A stretch of DNA of 64,000 nt from Leishmania donovani (Eukaryota; Euglenozoa; Kinetoplastea; Trypanosomatida; Trypanosomatidae), in the NCBI RefSeq assembly GCF_000227135.1, contig NC_018242.1:380426-444425 (forward strand), read 5' to 3'. Positions 10,937 to 22,900 of this stretch are shown here, in pieces. Each line of letters opens with the position of its first letter. The stretch's first letter is position 1. Both the position numbers and the translations under genes were made by a program. The notes beneath the pieces are model-generated. The model saw nothing but the letters and a program-made list of their open reading frames with translations. It had not been told where the DNA came from and ran no database searches.

Positions 10937-13162
10937 TTACGACCGGTACTTGCGCGGCTTCATATCCTTCACGTCGACGGGGCTTTCCACGTACGTCACC
11001 GGCGTGTCAGGCAACGCCAGCGTCGCACGCTCGCTCTCGCCGTCCCAGATCGGCTGATGGTTCTCCGGGTTGTTGATTGGCGACGATACCCCGGTGCCGT
11101 ACGCGTTCGACGGCGTCGCAATCGACCCCACCAGCGTCGACTGAACGTCGGACAGCTCGTCGTTGCTGCGGGCTGACGCGATGGCGCGCGGCGAGGCGAC
11201 GCGTTTGCGGAGGTTCTTCACAAACTGAAGCTTACCGCGGCGCTGCCGGCCCTGGTAGTAGAGCGACGTGGCGCCGATGAAGCGCAGGCCGATCTGGTAC
11301 ACGATAAGGGCGACGAATGTCTGCCAGTAGTGCCAGCCCTGGAAGCCCATGTACTCGATGACGGCCTGCCCGTCCGGGAACGTGCACAAGGGCGTGACGG
11401 GGTTGCAGATGACTGTCAGGCGCTCGAACTCGTTCGTGAAGACGCCGAGGTAGGCGTGACGGGGGAAGGAGATGTAGTTCAGCCACTCCCAGTACGGGTA
11501 CAGGCGATCCGTGTTCGCGAACAGCCCAGCCACAATGAACAGCGGCAGCAAGATAAGCGGAACCATGGCAAAGGCCGCCTGCGACTGCTTGAAGAAGGTG
11601 GCGAACATGAGACCGAAGGAGTAGCCCAAGTTGGCGAGCAGCACCAGGATGAACCAGTGCACAAAGAAGGCACCGGCGCTTCGGTGAAAGTGGATCATGA
11701 AATACGCGATGAGGTCGAACACGGTCGGGAAGAGTATCTGCCACGGCAGCTCCGCCAGGTTCTTGGCGAGGAAGTAGGTGTACGCGTTGTAGGCGTCGTT
11801 CGCCTGCTCCTGCAGGAAGACGGCTCGCTCCGGCGGGAAGGCGGCAATACCGTTCATGGCAGCACCGAAAAGGTTGTTCATGAGCGTGACGTAGAGCGCG
11901 CCGAGGCGGTCCTGCACGCCCTGCTGGTTCAGCTGCAAGTTAAAGAAGAACAGGCCAACGAAGATGGCGAAGAAGAGCGTCTGCACGGAGCGCCCGTAGA
12001 AGTTGCCGGGGTCGCGCAGGTACATGCGCCACGATCGCTTGAAGAGCTCGGAGAACTGCAGGCAGAAGTTCGCGCCCTTCAGCTCCAGCTGCTCCTCCAG
12101 GTAGTCGTCCGTCAGCGTTATGACGCCGGTCACCGGGGTCAGGCACGGGTTGTCATTTGCCGCATCTGACATGACGTAGTCCTCCCAGGCGAGCCACAGC
12201 TGCGACAGGATTTCCTCGGGCAACTGCAGCAGGTTCATGAAGTACTCCGTCGGGTTCGTGCGCGGCGGCACGTCGTAGCCGAGGGAGGCAAAATACTCGA
12301 TGGAGTCCGCCGTGGGCCCGTGGTAAATGACGTGGCCCTTCGCCAGTAGCAGCAGATCGTCGAAGAGGTCGAACAGCTCCGACGATGGCGAGTGCACGGT
12401 GGCAATGACGGTACGCATGTCGTTCTTGGCTAGATCCTGAAGGAGATGACCGACGCGCACGGCGTTCACAGAGTCCAGGCCTGTCGTCGGCTCATCCAGC
12501 AGCATCACAAAGGGGTTCGTCACGAGCTCAGTGCCGATGTTGGCACGCTTGCGCTCGCCACCGGAGACGCCCTTCAGAATGCCAGGGATACCAAGAATCG
12601 TGTCCTGGCACTTGGTCAGGGAGAGACGCTTGATGACGTCTGCGACACGCCGACGGGCGGTTTCACTGTCGAGACCGAGTCGCAGACGCGCGGAGAAGTA
12701 GATGGCCTCGCGCGGTGTGTCCTTGCCCATGACAATATCGTCCTGGCACACGTACGACACCAAGCGCTTGTAGCGCTGCTGATAAATGTTGTTGTTCATG
12801 AAGCAGCACCCTTCCTGCCTTGCGGTGGCGTTGAAGAGCTTGCCAGTGATTGTGCCCATCAGCGTCGTCTTACCCGCGCCAGAGGGCCCCATGATAGCCA
12901 GCACGCGCCCACCCTTGGCACACCCGCTGAGGTTGAAAAGCAGGGTCTTGTAGATGACGTTGCCATCCTTGTCCTCGACCGGCACCTGATAGGTCAGGTT
13001 CTCCCAGGTAAAGTTCACGGCGCGGCTGAGCGCGGGTACCTTCGCGTCCTCTGCATTCGACTTCGCCTGCGGCGGCGTCACCGATGCCGTGGGCGGGATG
13101 CTTGTGAGCTCCGTCGGCGTCCCGACAGACGGCTTGTGGGCTTGATCAACTTGTGTCCCCAT
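10937..13162 (-). CDS. ABCG4: ABC transporter, ABCG half-transporter
   Basis: A 741-residue half transporter in the reverse (nucleotide-binding domain first) ABCG order. The Walker A motif is GPSGAGKTT at 92-100. The ABC signature VSGGERKRANIG is at 199-210. Walker B plus the D-loop is VMLLDEPTTGLDS at 219-231. The H-loop histidine is at about 257. Residues about 375-650 hold six membrane segments with the usual large loop before the last one (FTNEFERLTVICNPVTPLC). A soluble Ser/Arg-rich tail follows. Half transporters must dimerise. The start at 13162 is the first ATG. The symbol rests on remembered chromosome 15 gene order, where ABCG4 (linked in Leishmania to phosphatidylcholine analogue transport) lies. 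The family call is certain; the paralogue is not. Confidence 0.93.
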   Translation of the reverse strand: MGTQVDQAHKPSVGTPTELTSIPPTASVTPPQAKSNAEDAKVPALSRAVNFTWENLTYQVPVEDKDGNVIYKTLLFNLSGCAKGGRVLAIMGPSGAGKTTLMGTITGKLFNATARQEGCCFMNNNIYQQRYKRLVSYVCQDDIVMGKDTPREAIYFSARLRLGLDSETARRRVADVIKRLSLTKCQDTILGIPGILKGVSGGERKRANIGTELVTNPFVMLLDEPTTGLDSVNAVRVGHLLQDLAKNDMRTVIATVHSPSSELFDLFDDLLLLAKGHVIYHGPTADSIEYFASLGYDVPPRTNPTEYFMNLLQLPEEILSQLWLAWEDYVMSDAANDNPCLTPVTGVITLTDDYLEEQLELKGANFCLQFSELFKRSWRMYLRDPGNFYGRSVQTLFFAIFVGLFFFNLQLNQQGVQDRLGALYVTLMNNLFGAAMNGIAAFPPERAVFLQEQANDAYNAYTYFLAKNLAELPWQILFPTVFDLIAYFMIHFHRSAGAFFVHWFILVLLANLGYSFGLMFATFFKQSQAAFAMVPLILLPLFIVAGLFANTDRLYPYWEWLNYISFPRHAYLGVFTNEFERLTVICNPVTPLCTFPDGQAVIEYMGFQGWHYWQTFVALIVYQIGLRFIGATSLYYQGRQRRGKLQFVKNLRKRVASPRAIASARSNDELSDVQSTLVGSIATPSNAYGTGVSSPINNPENHQPIWDGESERATLALPDTPVTYVESPVDVKDMKPRKYRS

Positions 13163-14630
13163 CGTGCGCGTGCGCCGGCCACCCACAGAAGCTTACAGAG
13201 GGAGGGAGAGGAGGAGAGGGGACGGTGAGATGGCACACCGTCGGCCACTTGCTACAGCTACTAGTACTTCTTCAGCTGCGTTGGCCTTTTGCGTGACGCG
13301 TGCGTATATGACTCTGCGCGACGGCAGTGATAAGGGCAGAGCAGGCGAGCGAAGGAGAGGGATGAGGGGGAGGGAGAGGGGGAGGGCAGTGAGGCAACCA
13401 AAGACGACGCGAGCGCGCACACATACACACGTAAAATGTTTGTGCTGAAAGTAATGAGGAATGAGAAAGCGACGAAGAAGGGGACAGGGGCCGAAGGACG
13501 GTGGCGCACGTTGACAGGCAGACACAGACAGAGGCGGACAGATACGCCAACAACGATGAATTCCTGAGAATGGTGTGTAGGAGGGGAGGGGGGAGGGATA
13601 AGTAACGTGGCCGGCAGGAGGGCCGAATGGAGAGACTATAGGAGAAGGCAAGAAAGGAAAGCACAAGAAGTCGCAGCACCAACGGTACTTGTGCTGATGG
13701 TGATGACCTCTCCTTGCCGTTCTAGTGCGTATGCTGACGTGTAGCGGTGTTTGGTAGTGGTGGACGATGGGGAAGTGTGCCACTTGAGCCTCTGTGGGCG
13801 GGTGCCGGAAAGAGCGAGAGCGCGAAGGTCGACGGCGACGACGGCGATGATTGCGGTGGCTTCCCGACGGCGCAGGCACTGGCAAGAAAACCCAAACCCC
13901 GCGAAAAAAAAATATGACGAAACACAACTAGACGCTGTCTGGAGATAACTGGGATAGACACAGACGTACACAGGGGAGGAGGAGGGGGGGGCCTAGAAGG
14001 GCAAGGTGGTGTGCGCGGGTGCACGCGTGTGCCGAGGACAGTAGAAATCGGCACACACACACACACACACACACGAGGCGTACTTCTGCGGATGTGTAGT
14101 CTTACGTGCTCTTGCGTGCGACTCGAGTTGCGTGCGGGGATGAGGATTGTGGGCAGCGATGACGTGTGGAGTTCTTTATCGTGGCTCACTAGCGAGGTAG
14201 GCATGTGTATGGACGTGCGGGGCGTCGGCGGAGTAGAGAATGGTGGGAGAGGGAGAGCGAGAGAGACGTCTATAGAGCTCCGTGCGGCGCGATGAGCACG
14301 TGAGACATCCGTCACATACACAGGGAGACTACTCCCGAATAGAAAGGGGGCTTACACGTACACTGAGCGAGGGCTTCGCATAACACGTGAAGTATGTGTG
14401 TGCGTGTGCAGGTGACCTCACAGGAGGACGTGTCGTTCGCTTGTGCGGATTTGGCGCTGTTGCTGCCCCAGTGCGTGTATGACGTCTTCTGTGAACACAG
14501 AGATGGAAAACTCAGAAGGGCGGCGGCGCCCGGTGGAGGTGGCGGAGAGGCTCATCGTCCGCGCAGGCGCACACGGGCGAGGGCGTCCTTAGCGTGTCTG
14601 GCTAATACCCGTTGCACCACGGTTACATGG
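13163..14630. other. Intergenic, no gene seen
   Basis: A 1.5 kb spacer with a GGGAGGG-rich plus strand (about 13350-13390), a G run near 13985 and a CA tract (about 14051-14073). No frame with convincing codon bias or family resemblance was found. Confidence 0.6.
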
Positions 14631-16133
14631 TCATGCCCGCTCTGGATTCGACTCCACCGTCTCTTTCGACGACTGCAGCGCCGTGGCCGCTGCTGCGCTC
14701 GCGGGCTTCAGCACCGGCGGCCGCACACGGCGAAAGGCGAGGCAGCGGAACTGTCTGCCAATGGCGGCGCAGTCGTTGGGCGCGATTAGGTACGCCGAGA
14801 TGTCATCGACGTAGTGCCGTTCGTACCCTTGTGATTCGTGCGGCGCGTCCATTGGCATCTGGATTCGTTCCGAGGCGTGCACCTTGTGCAGGTGGTCGTT
14901 GTACGCCCAGTACGTGGTCGGCCCAGGCGTAACGCCGAAGCTCAGGAACGGGTAGGCGAAGCTGCCCATGGCCGGGGAGTCGATGGGCCCCATCGCCACC
15001 ACCTCTCGTACGCTGTAGTAGCCGCGGATGTCCGACATGTAATCCCGGTCCACGTGCGGCTCCACCAACGCCATCGCCGGCTTGTACTTGCGAAGTGCGT
15101 CACCGACGGAGAGCGTCTCGCAGGGAAAGATGGCCGTGAAGCTCTTGTGAAACCCGAAGTCGCTCTCGAGCGTTTCCTGCTGCTGCAGCAGATGCGTGTG
15201 CCGGCGTCTGCGCTGCGCATCCTGCCGTGGCAGCTGCACCGCGCGCACCGTCTTGGGCAGCAGGCCACTCTCATTCAGCATCCAAGCCAGACGGCCGTTG
15301 CCGAAGAAGACGAGCACCGGTGACGCCGACGAAAACGTCGGGAGCGGGGTGCACGACGGCGAGGCCTCCGCCGCAGCGTACAGGAAGGACGCCTCTGCTT
15401 CCTGAATCTCTTCTAGCCGCCGCCGAATGTACAGGGCCACGACTTGCACCAGCTCTCTCGTGTACAGTATCCCATCTTCGCAGTACAAGCTCAGCGCACG
15501 CAGCGCTGTCATGGAGTCGAAGTCCGTGTGGAGCAGATTTCGAATTTGGGGGAAAGTCGAAAAGCGCACGCGCTGCTGCGGTGACCGAACGCCTTGCACG
15601 GGCAGCATGGCGTACTCCTGCGTCGCCGCGTAGGGCTGGAACTGGTAGTACGCCGGCCTCTCCTCCTTGCTCGCTGAAGTCGTGCTTGCTGCAGCAGCGG
15701 CGGACGCCTGTAACGGGGGTGACACTCGCGCACGCGATGAAGGGCTGTCGGTGATGGCGACAGGCGGTGGTGGCAGATATGGCGCTAGCTGGAACACCTC
15801 CCGCACGTCGGCGTCGTGCACGAGACGATCGCGGGCCGTTAGCCGCGTGAAGCAACGCCGCCGGTGAGCGTCGAGTTTGCGCACAAAGTCCTCGAGCGAG
15901 CAACGGTTCCAGAGCGTGTAATCGGACGCGAAGTCGCGCTGCAGCTCATGCTGCCGGTCTCTTTTTATGTCCATGTAGCACTCCAATACCTCGTGAAATG
16001 GGACGCCGTCGGGGTGGAGGAGGTGGGCGACGCCACTTGCCGGGAGATAGCCGGTGGGCCACTCCAGCCGCTGCTCCCGCGGGAAGAGCTTGTGGGCCGT
16101 CTGGCGGTCAATGCGAGAGACCTGCCGGTGCAT
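14631..16133 (-). CDS. Conserved-looking protein of unknown function (about 500 aa)
   Basis: The frame has strong coding character but no family I can name. From the ATG at 16133 the protein opens with a basic stretch (MHRQVSRIDRQ) and an EWPTGYLPASGVAHLLHPDG block, followed by a helical region and a variable Ser/Ala linker. Residues about 270-420 contain VLVFFGNGRLAWMLNESG, which resembles the first strand-turn of a Rossmann or methyltransferase fold. They also contain VEPHVDRDYMSDIRGYYSVR and GPIDSPAMGSFAYPFLSFG, which look like tightly packed catalytic-type loops. An earlier in-frame ATG exists at 16175. I prefer 16133 because a pyrimidine tract upstream is followed by AGs lying between the two ATGs. 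Function is not assigned. Confidence 0.75.
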   Translation of the reverse strand: MHRQVSRIDRQTAHKLFPREQRLEWPTGYLPASGVAHLLHPDGVPFHEVLECYMDIKRDRQHELQRDFASDYTLWNRCSLEDFVRKLDAHRRRCFTRLTARDRLVHDADVREVFQLAPYLPPPPVAITDSPSSRARVSPPLQASAAAAASTTSASKEERPAYYQFQPYAATQEYAMLPVQGVRSPQQRVRFSTFPQIRNLLHTDFDSMTALRALSLYCEDGILYTRELVQVVALYIRRRLEEIQEAEASFLYAAAEASPSCTPLPTFSSASPVLVFFGNGRLAWMLNESGLLPKTVRAVQLPRQDAQRRRRHTHLLQQQETLESDFGFHKSFTAIFPCETLSVGDALRKYKPAMALVEPHVDRDYMSDIRGYYSVREVVAMGPIDSPAMGSFAYPFLSFGVTPGPTTYWAYNDHLHKVHASERIQMPMDAPHESQGYERHYVDDISAYLIAPNDCAAIGRQFRCLAFRRVRPPVLKPASAAAATALQSSKETVESNPERA

Positions 16134-16972
16134 GCGCGAGCCTGCACGCGCTAACGAAGACGACGGTGCCGGCATCGAGCAGCACGAACGACAGCAGAGG
16201 GAAGGGATAGGAGTGAGGGGTGCTGAGGGGGCTGAGGCGCGCGCGTGTATGTGTGTGCGCATGCGCCTGTGACAGGGTCGCAAAGCAGAAAAAAGAACGC
16301 GGAAAGCGAAAGAGGGGAGAAGAGGGGGAAGCAGTTCAACGCACACGGAGTGTTCAGGGGCGCGGTGAGAGGGCGGGCAGGCAAGCGAGGAGCCGTACAG
16401 CAACTATGGCAAACGCCGAAGAGGCTGGCTGAGGTCGGCATTGTCTTGCCGCACGGATGCCGCTGCACGCGCCCTTCCACCCGCCACAAAAAAAATGAAA
16501 AGAAGCAAGGCGCGTGTATGCGTGTGTGTGCATCCCACCCATGCTGCCTCGTCCCGGCGTGGGACGGCATGCACGGCCTTTCGCAAGTTCGATGAAGGGA
16601 TGGGGATTGGTGGTGGTGGTAGTGGTGGCGGCGGCGAGGGACAGACAACGCGCAGGAGCACCGTCTCAACTGAGGTCGTTCTTCGCGTTGGAAGCAATAT
16701 GTGGCAATGGTGCGCGACACCTAAGCCAAACAGCGTTCATCGATGACCACTGCGTGCGTGCGTGCGCGTGCAACACGTGAGGCGGTTCCCACATCTACAC
16801 ACAAGCAAAGAAAACGATCTAAAGGAGGATGTATGTATAGGCAACAGCGAAGGTGGTTGACAGGCAGAGTGTGTGGGAGTGTGGAGAGGAAGGGACGGAG
16901 GCGGGAGGGCAGAGGAGGGGGCAGCACATTCCCTGAGTGCGGCCCCGCCCCCTTCGTTTGTGCAGCTGTACT
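16134..16972. other. Intergenic, no gene seen
   Basis: Contains the inferred splice region for the unknown-function gene (pyrimidine-rich on the minus strand, about 16170-16220), then 3'-flanking sequence of the NHL-repeat gene. Nothing else is recognised. Confidence 0.6.
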
Positions 16973-19900
16973 TCAACCTGTCTCTGGTGGTGCTGCGCTC
17001 GCCTTTGGCGCTGTTGGCACGCGGAAGAGCCGCAGCTGGTCGGGAAAGACGCCCACGGCTCGCGTCGCACATGACGCTGATGCCGCTGCCGCTGCTGCAG
17101 ACGGCGCCATCGAGGCTCCCCTGCTCGATCCGTGCCCCCCGGCCACCAGGACACGGAGTTGCTGCTGCACTCGCTTCGCCACTAGGCCTAGAGTGACCTG
17201 TTTGTTGCACCACTGCATCAACCCGGCCGTCTTCGCAGTGGCCGTCGGGTAGGCGATCCGGTCCACCGTATGGGAGAAGACGGTGAGGGCCACACGGACA
17301 AAGGACTCGACGAAGCAGGCGTAGGGCAGCCCGCCATGCGCGCACAACAGCTCGACGGTGCGTCTGTTGGGTAGGGTATCAGAGCGAGTGCAGGACGGTC
17401 GTGGCGGCTGCTCTTGCGCTTGAAGCAGCGCGCCCGATGTGTTCCCTGGTGACGACGTCAAGCCGCGAAGCAAGGGCGTGGTGAGCGCATCGCAAAAAGT
17501 CTGCTGCATCGCCCCCGTGCCCATCAGCGAAGGGAACACGTCCAGTGTGCGCCAGAGATCTACAAACAGCTTAAAGGGCATCACACGCAGCACGCGACTC
17601 GTGCGCTCGTAGGCTTCCTTGTTCTCTACAGAGCTCATGGTGTAGAGCTGCTGTACCTTCCATGATACGTCTTGCTGCCGTGCCGAGACGCCAGACAGGT
17701 CGGTGGAGTCATGCACGACGTCCAGCGGTGCTACAGCTGTTGCCGCAGCGGCCATTGCAGACGACGTGGCGCGAGCTCTGGCCGCAGACTGACGATTGCG
17801 GTGCACGACCACCGGATAGCGTGCAGCTTCTGGTGATGCGTCGACATGCACGGACGCCAACGGCTTCCCTGACGTGTATCGCGGCTGCCGTGCCACTGCC
17901 CTCCCGCCGTTGCCGAGGACCAGCGAGAGTTCCGGACTACTCGTGAGCAATGAGCTCGGGCTCGAGGTTGCGGCTGCTGCGGCTGCTGCGGACGACGGTG
18001 CCTCGTACTGCGGTGAACGGTGTACGGTGATTGGCACGCTGTAAGCCTCAAAGAGCTGCCGCAGCGTCGATTCGTTGCGCTGCAGGAGGCGCAGAAGCTC
18101 ATCGAGGGCGAGGGTTTCGTGCTGTGTAAGCCCACCGGGTGGGAAGAGAATGGTTGCGTCACCACCGTCTAGGGCGAAACAGGACAAGTCATCAGCAGCT
18201 CCTGCGGTGGCGATGGGCGACATAGGCGGGGTGAGGGCCTCATCCACGCCTGCCGCTTTTCCACCAGCACAGCCGCCGCCGTGATGAGTGCCACCCATCG
18301 CATCCTCGGAACTGCTTAGGTGCGACGGCGTCGCGCCTGGCGAGCCAGTGCCCACAGCCACGAGCAGTGATGGGGCTCTGTCTGATGCGCGCATCGAGCT
18401 CACTGGGCGGCCTTGCCGCGGCACATCGCTACGCTGCCTGGCCTTGTCGCACGCTTCGGCCACGTTGTGGTCCGCCTCCTCTCTGTTGGTGCCGTCTGGT
18501 GCAAATGACATCGCCAGGGCCGGGATGCAACGCACGGCGCGCTCGTACACATCCGCGTAGGCAACCACCACCTCCTCCGACGTGAGGGCGTCTAGTGAAG
18601 GAACAGTGTCGACGTAGGCGAAGGCGGCGGCATCCGTGCCGTTCCGCCTGCCAGCCTGGTGGTGAGCGCTGCATCGTCCACTGTGCACACCGTCATCGTC
18701 CGCTGTCCCGCTCTTCCTCGCCGCCTCTGCGCAGGTCGCCGTACGCGTCCATGTGTGGAGCAGCAGCGCGGCTCTTCGAAAACTCTGGAAGTCCATCTGC
18801 GTCACTGTATGGTAGCCCTTCTGGCGCACACCACACGCGTACAGCACCGCCGCAATGGCGCGGGCGTCAGTGGCGGCCAGCGGCACCACTAGCGCGTCGG
18901 AGGGGGTAGGGCGCCTGGAAGGCGAGGACGACGATGTCACTGCGGCTGCCGCCCCGGGTGGCGCTGTCGGCGGGGACGCGGATGCGCCGCTCCCTCGCCG
19001 TGTCCCGGCGCCGNNNNNNNNNNNNNNNNNNNNNNNNNNNNNNNNNNNNNNNNNNNNNNNNNNNNNNNNNNNNNNNNNNNNNNNNNNNNNNNNNNNNNNN
19101 NNNNNNNNNNNNNNNNNNNNNNNCGGGCTGCGGCGCGAGCGTCGGCGCCGTCTTTGCCTGGCGCGCCCGTCGCCGCCGCGGTGACCGCCGCAACGGCCAC
19201 CTCGGCGAGGTAGTCGGCGTAGCCGGTGAGCACGACGAATCGAAAGAAGGCCGCAAAGGACATGGTGTACTGCTCCACCTGGCGAGGCCAGTGCGTGGCC
19301 CACGGCGACGGTGCTCTGCCACGGCGACTTCCCACCGCAGCGATTCGCGGGTCCGCACCCGCACCGACTCCTGCGGCTAAAGGGGCAGTGCTCGCTGTCG
19401 TTGTCGTTGTCGTCGTAACGATCTTGGTCGCCAGATAACTGTAGACACGGAACAGTCGACGCACTGCCGCATCGTAGGCGTCGTGCAACGGCCGGTCTGC
19501 GCGATACGGCTGCAGGAGGTGCCGATCAGGGACAGCTGGCATCGCTAGTGGTTCCACAGGCGCGGCACGACCTTCCGAGCCTTCCGGCTGCTGCGGCGCC
19601 TGCGGTATTGGGCTGATGTTATCATGGACCTCTGCGACAGCCGTTCTTTTACACTTGATTGACCGTCTCGCACCACCCTCTACTGATGCAGCATGCGGGG
19701 CAGTGCTACTTCGACTGGTGCGGCGGCGCTGCATGAGCTGGTGCGCCACCATCGCTCGCGGCGTCAGCGGTGGGCTGCCGCGACCGCTCAGGTTGTTTGG
19801 GGATGCGGCTCGCTCGCCACGCGGGCGCGACGACGACATTGGCGACGATAGCGGCGGCGACCCACGGGCTGCGGACTGGCACCATTGTGAAGGACTGCCA

Positions 19901-22900
19901 TCATCCTCTTCCCCCTGTTGTTGTTGATGCTGCTGCTGCTTGTGCAGCGCACACGGCGTCCCACATGGGCTTGTGCGGACGCTCGTTGTGGAGATGGGAA
20001 TTTCTTGCGTGCTGCGCAGACGCTGTTGGCGCTGCTCTGGCGTCCACTCTTGGAATTGTCCGGCGTAGGTGCGCGAAGGCGGCGCTAAGGGAGACGTGGC
20101 GGGGTCGACAGCCTGCTGCTGCTGTCCACCGCTTCTGCTGCCGCTCGGGGAGCGAGAGACACTCTTCAGCGGTGGTGCCAGCCACTTCGCCGCCACGCGG
20201 CCACCGCACACATCGCCACCGTCGGCCTTCTGCTCCTCCTCTTCTTTACACTCCGACTGGAGAGGGTTGCTGCCGGCGCTGCTTCGTCGCGAGTCGCCTT
20301 CGCCCTCCTCGATATTGGGGTCCATGTCGGAGCTCCGCGGCGACACGGCACGGGGTGGGCTGCTACGACTCGCATAAAGGGCCTCTGGATCGCCTGCCGC
20401 AGCACCATCACCACCGACACCGTCGAGGTGCGTGTCGAGGACCTCCACCATGCGCGGTGGTGTAGCGGAAAGCAGGGCCGGCTCGAGCAACAGCGACCCC
20501 AACTCCTTCGCCGCTGCGGCCACGGCTGCGTCTGTTTGGGCTGGTGGGCACCGGGGCGTCATGATCGGAGGATGGCGCGGGGGACTTTGAAAGAGCACTC
20601 GTCGCCGCTGCTGCGCGGTCGAGGTCACCGTGGCCACGCCTCCCTTTTCCCGCTTGGCGCAGTTCGGCAGTACACCCGAGGATGCACCAGCGCCTTGGCT
20701 GCCGCTGCCGGCGTTGCAAGGAAGACCGACCGCGTTGCGTGCAGCTACCGGGGCGGCGGCTGCGGCGCCGCGACGCTTGCCGGATACATGACAGGCGCAG
20801 CCGGCAACAAGGCGCGTACTCAGCTGCGGCACGGACGGCGGCAGTAGCCACGGGAAGCGCAGCCGAAGATACTGCAAGGCTTGCTGCGCACTCTCCACCC
20901 GCAACAGCCGACGCGCTGCGCGTGTGCTCTCCACCCCGTCGCCGTCAGCCTCGTCCGCGGCCCACCCTAACACCACGTGCTTGAGAGAGGGCGTGGCGGC
21001 TTCGCCGATGATTCGACGACCTTCGGTGGCCACGCCCAGTTCAAGCGCACTACGGATGGTGGCAAACATCGAGACATTGCCATTTTCGCCGTTGCACGTG
21101 ACCTCTCCTTCTCTAATCTCCGCGGCATTCAGTCGGTGCTGGTTCGCGTGCACGTTCCAAGGTGTCTGAGCACTGCGCTGCGAGATGGGCAGCAGCACCG
21201 ACACGGCGCCTGTTATAGCGCTTGCCGTGAAGAGCAGCGGGCTGGACGAGCAGAGGTAGGGCTGAGGGGTGATCATGGTGGCAGCGGCGGTGGTAGTGGC
21301 GGCGCTCAGCAGCGCCGGGGATCGCTCTTTGATGAGCGCGCCAACAGTTAGGCAGCACGGAAACACAAGCCCTAGTGGCAGCGAATCGGCCGCTGGGGTA
21401 CTCGTCGTTGACGGCGAGGCCATGCTCGTCACCTCGTAGTCCAAGGGCCCGACGTAGGTGGAGACGCCGCCGTGTACGTCCAGGATGCGGAGGGCGTGGT
21501 GGGTCTGGTCGACTAGCAGCACTTGCGTGTCGCCAGTGTCGTCGGTCCACAGGGCCATGTCGCTGATGTAGCCGAAACGTGCTCGCGACGGGACGGCGCA
21601 GTCGACGTAGGACGTCAGACTTGCATCCGCGTGCGCTTGCTGATCAGCATCGGTGTTCCTTGTGCAACCTGCCAGCGTCCAAACACGCGGCATCGCGGCC
21701 GCCGGGCCGTCGCGCTTCCACGTCGATGACGGCGGCACCCCTTCATGCGTAGGTGTTAGAGGGCTCGATGACGGCGGTGTGGGCGGTAGTTCTTGCAACG
21801 CTCCGTCCTGGGACTCCGTTGCTGTGGCAAGGCGGGTGCCGAGCGAGTCGCCAGCCGGCTTGCCCCCGACACAGCGCGGCTGCTCCGTTGCCGTCGAGGT
21901 CTCGTGGTGCACCTCAAGCTCGCTTGGCCTTTGCACCTCTGACTCAGTCGCGCGTGTGGCGCTGCGTGCTAGCGGGATGCCAGGGCCTTCTTCTGTTGTG
22001 CTCTCGCCGTTGCCACGCTCGCGCCCCTGCGTCCGACGCTTGCAGATGTTCGTGACAAGCCGTACGACGTTGTTCGCCCCGTCTGTGAAGAGCAGACCAG
22101 CGGAGCACCAGGCCAGTGCTGTCGCTCCGCGCAAGAGCGACGACGCGCAGCTGCCATCTCGGTAGCCAGGGACGCCGTCCACGCCCGTGATGGTGCGCAC
22201 GAGGCGGTTGTGGAAGTTGGCGTACCGAATCGCGCAGTTGCCCATGTCGCTGATGAAGAGAACAGTGCAGCGGCGGCGACGGCGAAGGTACGAAACGGGG
22301 TCGACGCGGCCGTGCCTGGTGTGTGCCCGGCTTCCCTGCTCATGATTCGCCTGCGACGCTGCTGCCACGGCATGATCGATGATATCTCCGCTTTCGCTTC
22401 CACCACCAGCGACGTCATTCTCGTTGTCCTCCTCATCGTCTTCGTCGATGCGCCAGCACAGCGACCCCGGCGAATTAAAGCGTGCAACGCTGAAGTGTCC
22501 ATCGACGAAGCCGCGCGCGCCGCCTATCAGCGGCGTGGGCACCGCCTCCGCCATGGCCAGCGATGGACTTGCCGAGGAGGCGGAGCAGCCGCAGCGCCGG
22601 GTGCTACAGCTGGCACCGGCGTGGTGCGTCGCCACCGACGTGGAGCAGCGACGCGCGTCACTGCCGTCGGGTCTGGAGTCACCACGGTCGTCTGCTTCGT
22701 CGGTGTCGGCGGTCGCTAACGGATCTGCCGGCGATGGCGAGCGCGGCCGCGATGCGTCGGTGCCGGGAGCGCCCTTGACAGAGTCGCGGTGACCTGAGAC
22801 GGCCGCGCGGCCGTGCGTGATTGCAGACGTTGTCTTCCTGCGAGGAAGCACCAGTCCCGGCGGAGGTGCAGCAGCAGGATCCTCTCGTGTTTCTGCAGCG

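Noticed and set aside
16134..16175. Upstream ATG at 16175 as start of the unknown-function gene
   Set aside because: The AGs that follow the pyrimidine tract lie between the two ATGs, so the mRNA probably begins after 16175.
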